From positions 1 to 17,119 of the forward strand of contig JAUXEL010000016.1 in assembly GCA_030620575.1 (NCBI GenBank): a DNA stretch of 17,119 bases, in the 5' to 3' direction. A program made the position numbers and the translations under genes. The stretch is from Fidelibacterota bacterium. GTDB lineage: Bacteria > Fidelibacterota > Fidelibacteria > Fidelibacterales > Fidelibacteraceae. Under the pieces are notes generated by a model. That model did no database searches. It saw nothing but the letters and a program-made list of their open reading frames with translations, and was not told the DNA's origin. This document shows positions 1 through 8,270 of this stretch, piece by piece (position 1 is the stretch's first letter; each line of letters opens with the position of its first letter).

Positions 1-311
1 AATTCTTCCTTTAATTGCCGTATTTGAGGAATAAAATTCTGGAAATAGGAGGGTTTAAAAAAGAAATTAATAAATCCCGGACGGACTACGGTAATTTTTT
101 CGATATCTTCAATTTGGTTTTTCAGTGAAGAAACAAGGTCTTTTGCAATATCTATCGGGTTGCGTTTTAGCTGCTTGGATAAAGTTAATGCTACATTAGT
201 GCTAACATGCCCAAATTCGCTTTTTCGTGGATGTTCAACCACAAAAGGAGTTTGTTCCCATCCCAGATCATCCAATATATCATGTATTTTTTTGCGAACC
301 GTTTCTAACAT
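1..311 (-). CDS. argS: Arginyl-tRNA synthetase, N-terminal part (cut by left window edge)
   Basis: Charges tRNA-Arg with arginine in the cytoplasm. Only the first 103 codons are present; the catalytic and anticodon-binding domains lie beyond the left edge. Reading the minus strand from ATG at 311 gives an uninterrupted frame that matches the family's N-terminal additional domain (Arg_tRNA_synt_N). Visible landmarks are the KSEFGHVSTNVALTLSK block (about residues 29-45), then NPIDIAKDL, then RPGFINFFF near residues 79-87, all standard for this domain. The start is supported by GAGGA about 4 nt upstream. The frame stays open further upstream to a TTG, but the domain begins sensibly at this ATG. 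It lies 118 bases downstream of the PP-loop gene on the same strand and may have its own promoter. Confidence 0.9.
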   Translation of the reverse strand, partial: MLETVRKKIHDILDDLGWEQTPFVVEHPRKSEFGHVSTNVALTLSKQLKRNPIDIAKDLVSSLKNQIEDIEKITVVRPGFINFFFKPSYFQNFIPQIRQLKEE

Positions 312-381
312 ATCTTCCTCAAAAAGCAATATAAAAAAACGAGTTGCAGCAGCAACCCTCAAACCATGAAAAACTAATATT

Positions 382-387
382 ATTATA
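382..387 (-). promoter_or_regulatory. Candidate -10 hexamer for argS
   Basis: A perfect TATAAT is read on the minus strand, 70 bases before the argS ATG, inside the only gap on this side of the window without a gene. No good TTGACA-like hexamer sits 16-18 bases upstream. In such AT-rich DNA a chance match is possible. Confidence 0.3.
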
Positions 388-429
388 TAGTATTTCAAAC
401 AAAAAGTTCATTCAATTCACGGGTATTAT

Positions 430-1449
430 TTATATGCGAAGTGAATCAATAAGTGGGTCATTTGCAGCCAGAGGTGATGTTTGAATGTCATAAATTTTAT
501 CCTGATAGCGAACATTAACATGAATAATTTCATCTTGTCCGGCTTTGGAATATCGCCCAAGTAAACGGGAGGTCAGAAGCATGTCTTTTTCGCTAAATTC
601 CCCTACACCAATACCGATAGCGCCAATTGTATTTTCAAGTTCAAATAAATAGCGCCCGGAAATAAATGGTTGCAAGAGATGGTATTCAGATTCATCCCGG
701 CTTATTATTATTTTGGCTGTTTTTGATATTCGGAAATGGCGACCGATACGTAGAAGCGGCATCTCTTCCTTTGGAAAGTTTTCTTTTCCGTATTGCTGTA
801 GCAGATCTTTAAAACGATTACCATACTCCTTACTGATCAAATAGCAATTTCCGCCGGCGGCAACTGCGAAATTTTCCACACCCAATTCCTTTGCTAAATG
901 CAACTGGGGACTGCGTTGTCGTCCGGAAAAATCCTTTAGCTTTGAACGGTCTACAAGACCCTCTATTTCTGGAATGGTTGGTTTCAAGCGCAAGGCAGAC
1001 AATGGGCGGAGTAAGCGGTCTTCTATGCCGCTTTCTTCGAGAACAATTTTCATCTGGTGTGCCAACTGACTTTTAGGACGCTGACCTACAACTTCACCGG
1101 TAAAAACAAAATCTGCATTTTCCTCATGCATTATTTTTGCTGCGACACGAATCATATGTAAATGGCAGTCCAGACAAGGATTGATATTTTTCCCGTATCC
1201 GTGTTTTGGGTATAATAATGTTTCCCAATATGCATCGTAAATATTCACAATTCGCAATTCGATACCCAATGCTTCGGCAATATCCGCAACACTGTGTTTG
1301 CCATCCTCTGAAGTTTCTTTATAATCTGCAAAGCCCGTATGGATTAAAAGTCCAATTACCTCAATTCCCTGTTGCTTTATAAGGGCAACAGCCAGTACAG
1401 AATCTAATCCGCCGGATAATAGACCTATTGCTTTTACTTTTTTTCCCAT
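430..1449 (-). CDS. PP-loop tRNA thiolase-like protein (MnmA/ThiI-related) with C-terminal RNA-binding-type domain
   Basis: 339 aa, cytoplasmic. Probably adenylates and thiolates a tRNA base. The N-terminal PP-loop motif is SGGLDS at residues 12-17. NPCLDC (Cys92, Cys95) sits where MnmA-type enzymes keep one catalytic cysteine, followed by FVFTGEVVGQRP (115-125). A second conserved-type cysteine, Cys202, lies in AAGGNCYL. The segment from about 232 (RIGRHFRIS) to the end resembles the NFACT-R-like module found fused to some PP-loop thiolases; this is from memory of the family and was not searched. It is shorter than, and differs from, canonical MnmA, so the target nucleoside is unknown. The start overlaps the upstream lipoprotein gene by 16 bases, which suggests coupled translation; argS follows. 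A function as a sulfurtransferase other than for tRNA is possible but less likely. Confidence 0.8.
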   Translation of the reverse strand: MGKKVKAIGLLSGGLDSVLAVALIKQQGIEVIGLLIHTGFADYKETSEDGKHSVADIAEALGIELRIVNIYDAYWETLLYPKHGYGKNINPCLDCHLHMIRVAAKIMHEENADFVFTGEVVGQRPKSQLAHQMKIVLEESGIEDRLLRPLSALRLKPTIPEIEGLVDRSKLKDFSGRQRSPQLHLAKELGVENFAVAAGGNCYLISKEYGNRFKDLLQQYGKENFPKEEMPLLRIGRHFRISKTAKIIISRDESEYHLLQPFISGRYLFELENTIGAIGIGVGEFSEKDMLLTSRLLGRYSKAGQDEIIHVNVRYQDKIYDIQTSPLAANDPLIDSLRI

Positions 1450-1769
1450 GGCTGGTTTCTCTTTTCGATACGGGTTTTAGTAATTAATTCAATGCTATAG
1501 TCATTTGATGTAAAATACAATTCAATCAATTTTTGGTTCGTTTGAAACCTATCATACTGAATAATAACAATATCAGAATCGGGATACATAATCAACACCT
1601 CTGTCCCGCGTTCTGTTAGTATTTGTGTTTTTACAGAATCTAATCCTATGGCACTGTCATTAGGCTTAAAGCGATAGATCAATTCATTATGATGTGATTC
1701 ACTGCAATTTGCTACGATCAGAATAAAAAATAAAAACAAAATTCTTGATTTGCGGTATAGGTTTTTCAT
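1434..1769 (-). CDS. Small putative lipoprotein of unknown function
   Basis: 111 aa. The N-terminus has a basic start (KNLYRKSR), a hydrophobic stretch at about residues 10-20, then Cys22, which fits a lipoprotein signal peptide. The residue before the cysteine is Asn (VANC), outside the usual Gly/Ala/Ser, so lipidation is likely but not certain. The mature part is about 90 residues, probably beta-rich, and matches no family I recognise. There is no Shine-Dalgarno sequence before the ATG. A TATAAT lies only 5 bases upstream of it, so the message may be leaderless. The 3' end overlaps the PP-loop gene by 16 bases, so the two are probably cotranscribed, although no functional link is evident. 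Confidence 0.65.
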   Translation of the reverse strand: MKNLYRKSRILFLFFILIVANCSESHHNELIYRFKPNDSAIGLDSVKTQILTERGTEVLIMYPDSDIVIIQYDRFQTNQKLIELYFTSNDYSIELITKTRIEKRNQPWEKK

Positions 1770-1774
1770 GTCTA

Positions 1775-1780
1775 ATTATA
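1775..1780 (-). promoter_or_regulatory. TATAAT immediately upstream of the lipoprotein start (possible leaderless promoter)
   Basis: On the minus strand TATAAT is followed by TAGAC and then the ATG. With normal -10 spacing, transcription would begin at or next to the start codon. No clear -35 hexamer is present. Confidence 0.3.
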
Positions 1781-1932
1781 ATCATTTTTAGGAAAGAAAT
1801 GTATCATTTTATGTTAAAATCTTATATTGCCAGGCATCATATAAACGGTAAATTGAAATTTGCAGGTATTTATCCGTTTTGAATAATCATAAAATCATTT
1901 TACATTTATTCATCAATATAAGGGGCGTACAT

Positions 1933-4209
1933 ATGAAATATAGATCATGGATAATAGCAAGCCTTTTTATTGGGATCTTATGCGGCAATGAATCATTTTT
2001 TGGTGTACAGACCCATTTTGGACAAATTTACCGCGGTGACATGGATTCTGCAGCAGTGATCCAACAGCTTGAATTATGCCGTGAAGCAGGTATCCAAATG
2101 ATACGTGATGAATGCCTTTGGTCCGATGTTGAAACCGATTCGGGCGTGTATTCAATACCTCCTGAAATTGATCATTATGTGCAATCAGCTAAATCACGGG
2201 GTATAAATATTTATTTGATCTTAAACTATAATAATGTTCTTTATGCCCCCGCTGCAGGAAGCGGTGTAACAACCGAAAAAAACCGTATAGCTTACGCTCG
2301 TTACTGTCAGGAAATTGTACGCCATTTCACCCCTATGGGTATTACGCATTACGAGATATGGAATGAACCCAATCATGGAGTGCTTTTTTGGACACCTCAG
2401 CCTGATCCAAATGATTACTTCGCTTTACTGCAGACGGCGTATGACTCGATCAAAGCAGTTGACTCATCCGTGACAGTTATCGGGTGTGCTACATCCCCCG
2501 CAATCGGTAATGGCCTCCCTTTTATTGAGGGACTTGATTTTATCCGGGATGTTTTTGCTGCCGGAGGCGGAGATTACATGGATGCTGTGTCATTTCACCT
2601 CTATCAGGTTGCATACCGTCCGGAATATGAAATTCAATCCTATGTCAACAGTGTCAAATCATATGTCGGAGATAAACCCATATATTTCAGTGAATTTGGA
2701 TATCCTACTCATGATGGATGGCCTAATATTTCATATGATAAGCAAGCAAATTACATTACCCGTATGTTTTTACAATGCCTTCTGGATCCTCAAATCAAAT
2801 CCGCGATCTATTATGATTTAAAAAATGATGGAACCGTTGCAGATCAGCCGGAACATCATTTTGGACTGCTGGAATTTAATCAAACACCCAAACCGGCATA
2901 TTATGCAATGAAAACTTTGGCAACACGTGTTAATACTTCCAGACCGGTTTCTTCCATGATTGAAAATGAACATTTTATTGTCTCATTCCATGATTCCCTG
3001 ACAGTGGCCTGGTGTTACAGCGGAAGCCAAACTATTCTATGTAAAGTCATTTCTCCGTTCACCCGCATTTTAGATAAAACAGGAAATATTATTGCATACC
3101 ATATTACAGCCAATGATTCCATATTATTAGAAGTTGATGAAAGTCCGCGATATATTATTCCCCTTTCTTCCGAACCTGCCGTTCAGCATTTTTCATTTGA
3201 TCATAAAACCTTTTTACTTTATCCAGAGGAAAGTATTAAGTGTTCTTATAATGCGATCACATTAGGGAATACCCCAATTATTATAAAGCCCAATGCAATA
3301 TCCTGGACATATAGTGGTAACGGCGGGCAGTTGATCAATGATACTTTTATTGCCGACAGTCCCGGATCCGGTATAATTATAGCGGATATTCAAGGGCATA
3401 AGGATACTATTTGTGTTACAGTAATTGATAATCCCGGTTATTATACAGCTGAAACTTTCAGTGACACAGCCGGATTTCACCTCCAATCAACATATTTAAA
3501 TATGGATGCATCGTATTTAAGAACAGAGGGAACGGGTGCATGGGATGCAATTTCTCTGCATTATGAATATTCCGAAAGTTCAGCCGTTGCCTACCTGTAC
3601 AAAGATATACTGATCAATCATCATGCTGATTCAATCTTTCTTGACATTAAAACCGATGAGAAAGAATATGATTTTCGCATTTATTGCAAAGACGCAAACG
3701 GAAAATCATATACTCTGAGTATGCGTCCGCGTCCAACAACTTGGTTAAATACCTGGGGAACATTGGGAGGACCGGTAGGCATTGATGCCGCAGCTGAGTC
3801 GCCGATATATATCGAAAAAATATATATTAAAATGAAACCCGGTGAAACCGCACAAACAGCACCTTATACCGGAGAAATATATCTTGATAATTTACGCATC
3901 AAACGGGGTGATGCAGTGGGAATTGCTTCTGATTTAATAGTTCCATCGGATATTTATTTATCTCAAAGTTACCCTAATCCGGTTAACGGAAACTGCCATA
4001 TTTCTTATCACTTGGTGGAACAAACCCAAATACGTATCGATATCCTGAATATAAATGGACAAATTGTAGCTACACCGCTTCATGCCTTTAATCCGGCAGG
4101 TGAATATCATCTGAATTTTCAGCTAAACCATCTGCCATCCGGAATATATATTTACCGTTTGTCTACACCCCGGGCCACTGTTAGTAAAAAATTATTATAT
4201 ATTAAGTGA
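1933..4209 (+). CDS. Secreted clan GH-A glycoside hydrolase (GH39/PslG-like) with accessory beta domains and type IX-like sorting tail
   Basis: 758 aa from ATG 1933, chosen because AGGGG lies 7 bases upstream and the protein then opens with a signal peptide (KYRSWIIASLFIGILCG). An upstream ATG at 1879 would put 18 unlikely residues before it. The catalytic (beta/alpha)8 domain spans about residues 22-335. The acid/base is probably Glu145 in EIWNEPN and the nucleophile Glu254 in YFSEFGYP, the usual clan GH-A pair. Beta-rich regions follow: a GH-associated beta domain (about 340-415), an Ig-like segment (about 430-500), and a jelly-roll, carbohydrate-binding-type region (about 510-660). The final ~80 residues (SQSYPNPVNG..., SGIYIYRLS, ending LLYIK) are the sorting domain, so the protein is expected at or beyond the outer membrane. 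The substrate cannot be read from sequence. The stop overlaps the downstream methyltransferase start. Confidence 0.85.
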   Translation: MKYRSWIIASLFIGILCGNESFFGVQTHFGQIYRGDMDSAAVIQQLELCREAGIQMIRDECLWSDVETDSGVYSIPPEIDHYVQSAKSRGINIYLILNYNNVLYAPAAGSGVTTEKNRIAYARYCQEIVRHFTPMGITHYEIWNEPNHGVLFWTPQPDPNDYFALLQTAYDSIKAVDSSVTVIGCATSPAIGNGLPFIEGLDFIRDVFAAGGGDYMDAVSFHLYQVAYRPEYEIQSYVNSVKSYVGDKPIYFSEFGYPTHDGWPNISYDKQANYITRMFLQCLLDPQIKSAIYYDLKNDGTVADQPEHHFGLLEFNQTPKPAYYAMKTLATRVNTSRPVSSMIENEHFIVSFHDSLTVAWCYSGSQTILCKVISPFTRILDKTGNIIAYHITANDSILLEVDESPRYIIPLSSEPAVQHFSFDHKTFLLYPEESIKCSYNAITLGNTPIIIKPNAISWTYSGNGGQLINDTFIADSPGSGIIIADIQGHKDTICVTVIDNPGYYTAETFSDTAGFHLQSTYLNMDASYLRTEGTGAWDAISLHYEYSESSAVAYLYKDILINHHADSIFLDIKTDEKEYDFRIYCKDANGKSYTLSMRPRPTTWLNTWGTLGGPVGIDAAAESPIYIEKIYIKMKPGETAQTAPYTGEIYLDNLRIKRGDAVGIASDLIVPSDIYLSQSYPNPVNGNCHISYHLVEQTQIRIDILNINGQIVATPLHAFNPAGEYHLNFQLNHLPSGIYIYRLSTPRATVSKKLLYIK

Positions 4210-5492
4210 TGACCATGAAAAATACACCTCTCTTACTTAGCCATTGCAGTGAACTTCTTTCTCAGTGGATAGATGAAATTGCACCGTTACGCGGCGCCGA
4301 CAAGATAAAACAACAATATTTTCAGGAGCGACGTTACCTTGGATCAAAAGACAGGCGTTTAATTGGAGATCTGTATTATGATATCATTCGGAATCTGCGC
4401 TTATATGAATGGCAAATACGAAAAAATATATCAATAGATACTGACTTTGTTCCCGCAGATTTGCTAATTGTGCATGCATACCAACGGCATTTTCCTGACG
4501 AAGTGCAAAACATAAAATTTAATATTGAAGATGGTATTTCACATTATTTTACTCATTATCGCTATAAAAATCAACTGCCACAGCATCCGCCAATCCGCTG
4601 GTCCATACCGGATGTACTATGGGACAGAATACATACGCATTACACCGGAGAAGAAATTGAATTGTGTTTAGCTGAAATGAATAAACCGGCTACCGTTCAT
4701 CTGCGTACGAATACAATGAAAATTTCACCCTCGGAATTGCAGAGCAGCTGCAAGGATTTGTCTCTACATTCAGGAAATATTTCACCCGATGCACTGCGTA
4801 TGGATAAACGCAGCAACTTGAATCAACACCCTATGTATAGACGGGGTCTGTTCGAATTCCAGGATGAAAGCAGTCAGCTCGTTGCATTCGTCTGTAATCC
4901 AAAGAAAGATGATGTTGTGATCGATCTATGTGCCGGAGCCGGCGGGAAAACACTGCATTTAGCTTCCCTGCGTCGGGATAGCGGCATCCTGATCGCTACA
5001 GACCGTTATCCAAAGCGATTAATAGAACTGGCAAGGAGGGCTAAACGCGCCGGGGTGTATCATATATCTATCAAATCATTTGAGGAAATGATACCCCGTT
5101 TTTCCGAAAAGGCAGATATGTTATTAATTGATGCTCCTTGTTCGGGATCCGGTGTTTACGGACGTCACCCGGATAAAAAATGGGATTTGAGCGAAGAAAA
5201 ATTACAAAACCATATCAGAATACAGCATGATATTTTAAATGATTATGCGAAACTTGTGAAACCCGGCGGATTTTTAGTATATGCCACCTGTTCTATTATT
5301 CCGGATGAAAATGAGAAACAAGTTGAAACCTTTTTATCTCAGCATCCGGGATTTGCTTTACATTCAGTATACAAAGATCTATCGGCGTACGGCATTCAGA
5401 TACCCCATGATAGCAACTCCAAAATGCTGAGTATTCTACCACAGCATTTCCTGAGTGAAGGTTTTTATATATCAAAAATGATAAAAAAATAG
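4209..5492 (+). CDS. RsmB/NOL1/NOP2/Sun-family rRNA cytosine-C5 methyltransferase
   Basis: 427 aa from ATG 4209. Transfers a methyl group from S-adenosylmethionine to C5 of a cytosine in RNA, probably 16S rRNA by analogy with RsmB. The N-terminal ~130 residues (ERRYLGSKDRRLIGDLYYDI) are the NusB-like helical part typical of RsmB relatives. The Rossmann core shows the SAM motif DLCAGAGGKT (residues 239-248), then DAPCSGSG with Cys311, then YATCSIIPDENE with Cys361; these are the paired PC and TC cysteines of m5C methyltransferases. The start overlaps the hydrolase stop as TGATG, so translation is probably coupled. GTG 4206 and ATG 4215 are in-frame alternatives, and there is no strong Shine-Dalgarno sequence. 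Pairing an rRNA methyltransferase with a secreted hydrolase is functionally unexplained. Confidence 0.9.
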   Translation: MTMKNTPLLLSHCSELLSQWIDEIAPLRGADKIKQQYFQERRYLGSKDRRLIGDLYYDIIRNLRLYEWQIRKNISIDTDFVPADLLIVHAYQRHFPDEVQNIKFNIEDGISHYFTHYRYKNQLPQHPPIRWSIPDVLWDRIHTHYTGEEIELCLAEMNKPATVHLRTNTMKISPSELQSSCKDLSLHSGNISPDALRMDKRSNLNQHPMYRRGLFEFQDESSQLVAFVCNPKKDDVVIDLCAGAGGKTLHLASLRRDSGILIATDRYPKRLIELARRAKRAGVYHISIKSFEEMIPRFSEKADMLLIDAPCSGSGVYGRHPDKKWDLSEEKLQNHIRIQHDILNDYAKLVKPGGFLVYATCSIIPDENEKQVETFLSQHPGFALHSVYKDLSAYGIQIPHDSNSKMLSILPQHFLSEGFYISKMIKK

Positions 5493-5504
5493 AATCACAA
5501 AAAA

Positions 5505-5528
5505 AGCCCCTTGCAAATATAAGGGGCT
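5505..5528. terminator. Bidirectional intrinsic terminator between convergent genes
   Basis: Perfect 8-bp stem AGCCCCTT / AAGGGGCT with an 8-base loop. It is preceded on the plus strand by a run of A (a U-tract when read from the minus-strand gene) and followed by a T-rich stretch. It lies 12 bases after the methyltransferase stop and 24 bases after the end of the convergent secreted-protein gene, so it can serve both. Confidence 0.85.
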
Positions 5529-5552
5529 CTTCATTTCTTATAATTATTTTGC

Positions 5553-6758
5553 CTATTTTACAAGTAACATTTTTTGTGTGGATTGTTGACCATTAACAAT
5601 CGTTTTCAGCAGATAAACTCCACTGCTAAGATCATTACAATAAACATTTAGTTCATAATGCCCTGCCTGATAGCTACCGCTTGCAATGTCCCGTACAACC
5701 TGTCCGGATATATTATACAGTTTGATATCAACATTCTGGATCGTTTGAAGTTCAAATGGAACAACAAAACTGGGGTTAAAGGGATTCGGATAACTGCTTT
5801 CTACAATATAATCTTCATCTGCAGCAACCATTATAGAATCAAATAACAGTACACCGCCTGAATCATCAACACATTCAAGTTGATATGAATATGGGGCACC
5901 GGAGATGACATCAGCATCAGAATATTCATATTTTATGACAGCAATTCCGCCTTTTGCAACTAATGAAGGATCCGTTAAATAATTTACTATCTCAACATAT
6001 TCAGCACCACTGAGAGCACGTTTTAAATTATAACCGGCAATATCAATCTCATTTTTTGTTGACCATTTAATGATAATATTTTCCCTTTTCCAGTTTGCAG
6101 TAAAACTTTTTAATTCTACTGAACCAGAGAAAACAGGCTCAGGAGGATCAACTGTACCGGTGGTATCTTCTACTAAAACAGCCTCTATAGCTTCTGAAAT
6201 ATCCAGTCCACCCGCAAACGTTTCACTTTCATAATTAAAGTAAAGGTTATCTATGCCGGGTATATAGCCGGGAAATAAAACATTTCCTTCGCCCGGGCCG
6301 GCAACTTCCATCCGCACATGCATCAGGTCAGAAGGTAGTAGTGGATCATTTGATACATTGGTAAAAAACTGTTTTACACCGGAATTTCCCATTGTAGGTG
6401 CTTCAAAAGTAATTGCATAACAATCACAAAAGGTATCATTTGTTATGATATCATAAAGTTGGATGTTTATATCGGGAATTTCACCATATAAAATACCTGA
6501 TTTCGTAACAGATACTTTATTATTCGTTACAACTAAGGAACCAAATATTGTTTCAGGATAATCAACATATGCCATACCGGTACCTAATACCTCATCCCCT
6601 TCTGACAGCCATACTTGGATATCAAACTCATAATAAATACTGCTGTCAGCTTCTATAATTGTTGTACCATTAGTATAAACGAGATGCAGTGTTCCCGTAG
6701 TAGCAAAAACATTCGTCGCGGCTAATACTAATAGAATTATTGTTAATATTTTTCTCAT
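5553..6758 (-). CDS. Secreted protein with type IX-like sorting domain (tandem paralogue, downstream copy)
   Basis: 401 aa. Signal peptide MRKILTIILLVLAATNVFA with probable cleavage after residue 19. Three parts follow: a beta-rich N-terminal domain (about 21-200, opening GTLHLVYTNG) that resembles cohesin-like domains of sorted proteins in this lineage; an Fn3-like domain (about 213-310, with IIIKWSTKNEIDIAGYNLKR); and an 80-residue C-terminal sorting domain (322-401, SYPNPFNPSF ... GVYLLK ... MLLVK). It is closely similar to the next gene to the right along its whole length but lacks that protein's long proline-rich linker. AAAAGGGG lies about 5 bases upstream of the ATG. Hairpins flank the gene on both sides, so it is probably its own transcript. 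No enzyme motif is visible; a surface or matrix structural or binding role is a guess. Confidence 0.85.
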   Translation of the reverse strand: MRKILTIILLVLAATNVFATTGTLHLVYTNGTTIIEADSSIYYEFDIQVWLSEGDEVLGTGMAYVDYPETIFGSLVVTNNKVSVTKSGILYGEIPDINIQLYDIITNDTFCDCYAITFEAPTMGNSGVKQFFTNVSNDPLLPSDLMHVRMEVAGPGEGNVLFPGYIPGIDNLYFNYESETFAGGLDISEAIEAVLVEDTTGTVDPPEPVFSGSVELKSFTANWKRENIIIKWSTKNEIDIAGYNLKRALSGAEYVEIVNYLTDPSLVAKGGIAVIKYEYSDADVISGAPYSYQLECVDDSGGVLLFDSIMVAADEDYIVESSYPNPFNPSFVVPFELQTIQNVDIKLYNISGQVVRDIASGSYQAGHYELNVYCNDLSSGVYLLKTIVNGQQSTQKMLLVK

Positions 6759-6800
6759 TTTTTCCCCTTTTCTGCCTTGTCTAATTTCTTTTATAAATTA

Positions 6801-6823
6801 TTCTCTCGTATTCGTTGAGAAAA
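6801..6823 (-). repeat. Leader element related to the CT/GA-rich repeats upstream of the paralogue
   Basis: Reads TTCTCTCGTATTCGTTGAGA on the plus strand, followed by AAA. It shares the TTCTC...(ATTG/TTCG)...GAAAA layout of the four repeats at 8271-8372 and lies 43 bases before its gene. TTCTC and GAGAA can pair as a short stem. The match is partial. Confidence 0.35.
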
Positions 6824-6828
6824 TATAA

Positions 6829-6859
6829 CTTATATTGTTGGAATGCAACTATTTATCAA
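6829..6859 (-). promoter_or_regulatory. Candidate promoter of the downstream secreted paralogue
   Basis: On the minus strand TTGATA (-35-like) and TATAAG (-10-like) are separated by 19 bases, about 70-100 bases before the ATG at 6758. The spacing is slightly long. The predicted start would fall at the beginning of the leader element at 6801-6823. Confidence 0.35.
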
Positions 6860-6888
6860 TTTTAATTAAATTATTTCTACTATATAAA

Positions 6889-6918
6889 GAAGCGGCACCT
6901 CTTAAATGGTGCCGCTTC
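6889..6918 (-). terminator. Hairpin terminator after the upstream secreted paralogue
   Basis: Perfect 11-bp stem GAAGCGGCACC / GGTGCCGCTTC with loop TCTTAAAT, 33 bases past the stop of the 6952-8235 gene. Read on the minus strand it is followed by TTTATATAG, a modest U-tract. It would separate the two paralogues into different transcripts. A GAGAGAGAGAA run lies between the stop codon and the stem. Confidence 0.75.
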
Positions 6919-6951
6919 AGCTGTTCTCTCTCTCAAATTTAATAATTGCGT

Positions 6952-8235
6952 TTATTTAACTAACAGCATTTTCTGTGTGGACTGCTGCCCGTCTATATTC
7001 GTCTTAAGGAGATACACAGCACTTCCAAGATTACTGCAATCTACATGGATATTATATTGACCTGCCTGATAATGATTACCGGCAATGTCTCTAACTAAGT
7101 GACCTGACATGTTGTAAAGTTTGATGTCAATATACTGTGATGAGGTAAGATTGAACGGCACAACAAAACTTGGATTGAAGGGATTCGGATAGCTGGGCTC
7201 CAAAGTAAAATCTTCTGACCCCATAACTTTCTTCCGGTTGAGTGCAACTGAGTTTGCATTAATGTAAATCGTTTCATGCATTATTGCATTCCCATAAATA
7301 TCGATGCTTTCCAACTGATAGGTATATTGTTTTCCGGGTACTATTTCAAAATCTGTATAGCTATACTTAATGCGTTTTGTTGAAGTAGCATCTCCTTCAA
7401 GAGTAGCATCTGTCAGATAATTAGCAATTTCAATAAATTGACCGCCGGTTTCTGAACGTTTAATAACAAATCCGGCATTATCCGTTTCACTAAGAGTTAC
7501 CCACTTTAATATAACTGTTGATTTTTTCAGACTTCCGGAAAAAGAAGCTAATTCAAGCATTCCTATCTGGCTGGGATCATCAGGAGGAGTTATAACCTCA
7601 GGAGGGGCAGTTTCATCAGGTGGAGTGATGGTCAGTACAATATCAACGGGCTCAATGGCTTCAGCGATCTGTAATCCGTTGCTGAATAATTCCCCTTCAT
7701 AATCAAAGTAAAGCAAATCTGTATCAGGTATAAAGTCCGGGAATAAAACATTCCCGTGCCCGCCGGTGGATGCTTCTATACAAATATGGAGAAGATCTGA
7801 AGGATTTGAAGCATCTGCAGAAATCGGAGAATAATATACTTTAAAATTTGGGTTTGCTTCATCAAAGCTGGCCATAAATGTTACCGCGAATACATCTAAT
7901 TTTGTATCCGTAACATTTACCAGCTTATATAGGTCAATATTTAATAAAGGATCAACGCCACCTAATATTCCTGTTTTGCTAACGTTGATTTTCTGATTCA
8001 TGACCACAACATCACCAAAAATATCATTGGGGTATCCAATATATACCATTCCGTCACCAATAACATCGCTTCCATTACTTATCCATGCCTGTACATCAAA
8101 TTCATAATAGGTCTTGTCACCCACATAGGATGTATTGCCATTGGCATATACTAAATTAATTGTCCCTGGCTCTGCGTGGATGACTGTTATCAGAATAGAT
8201 AATATGCTTAGAGTCAATATCAATACTTTTTTCAT
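6952..8235 (-). CDS. Secreted protein with type IX-like sorting domain (tandem paralogue, upstream copy)
   Basis: 427 aa from ATG 8235, chosen because GGAAGGG lies 6 bases upstream and the signal peptide MKKVLILTLSILSILITVIHA then begins the protein. A longer frame from 8283 would add 16 residues that come largely from the leader repeat. The domain order matches the neighbouring paralogue: beta-rich N-terminal domain (GTINLVYANG, YYEFDVQAW), a proline/aspartate-rich linker (TPPDETAPPEVITPPDDP), an Fn3-like domain (VILKWVTLSETDNAGFVIKR), and a sorting domain over the last 80 residues (SYPNPFNPSF ... AVYLLKT ... MLLVK). The tails of the two proteins are nearly the same, which indicates gene duplication. 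No catalytic motif is seen. Secretion by a type IX-like system is inferred from the tail; no such machinery is in the window. Confidence 0.85.
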   Translation of the reverse strand: MKKVLILTLSILSILITVIHAEPGTINLVYANGNTSYVGDKTYYEFDVQAWISNGSDVIGDGMVYIGYPNDIFGDVVVMNQKINVSKTGILGGVDPLLNIDLYKLVNVTDTKLDVFAVTFMASFDEANPNFKVYYSPISADASNPSDLLHICIEASTGGHGNVLFPDFIPDTDLLYFDYEGELFSNGLQIAEAIEPVDIVLTITPPDETAPPEVITPPDDPSQIGMLELASFSGSLKKSTVILKWVTLSETDNAGFVIKRSETGGQFIEIANYLTDATLEGDATSTKRIKYSYTDFEIVPGKQYTYQLESIDIYGNAIMHETIYINANSVALNRKKVMGSEDFTLEPSYPNPFNPSFVVPFNLTSSQYIDIKLYNMSGHLVRDIAGNHYQAGQYNIHVDCSNLGSAVYLLKTNIDGQQSTQKMLLVK

Positions 8236-8270
8236 TTCTAACCCTTCCTTGCTTGGGGTTATAGAAAGAT

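Noticed and set aside
160..369. Plus-strand frame of 69 codons at the left edge
   Set aside because: It is antisense to a clear argS N-terminal reading frame and resembles no protein.
2486..2821. 111-codon plus-strand frame inside the glycoside hydrolase gene
   Set aside because: Out-of-frame shadow across the catalytic domain that carries the SEFG nucleophile motif.
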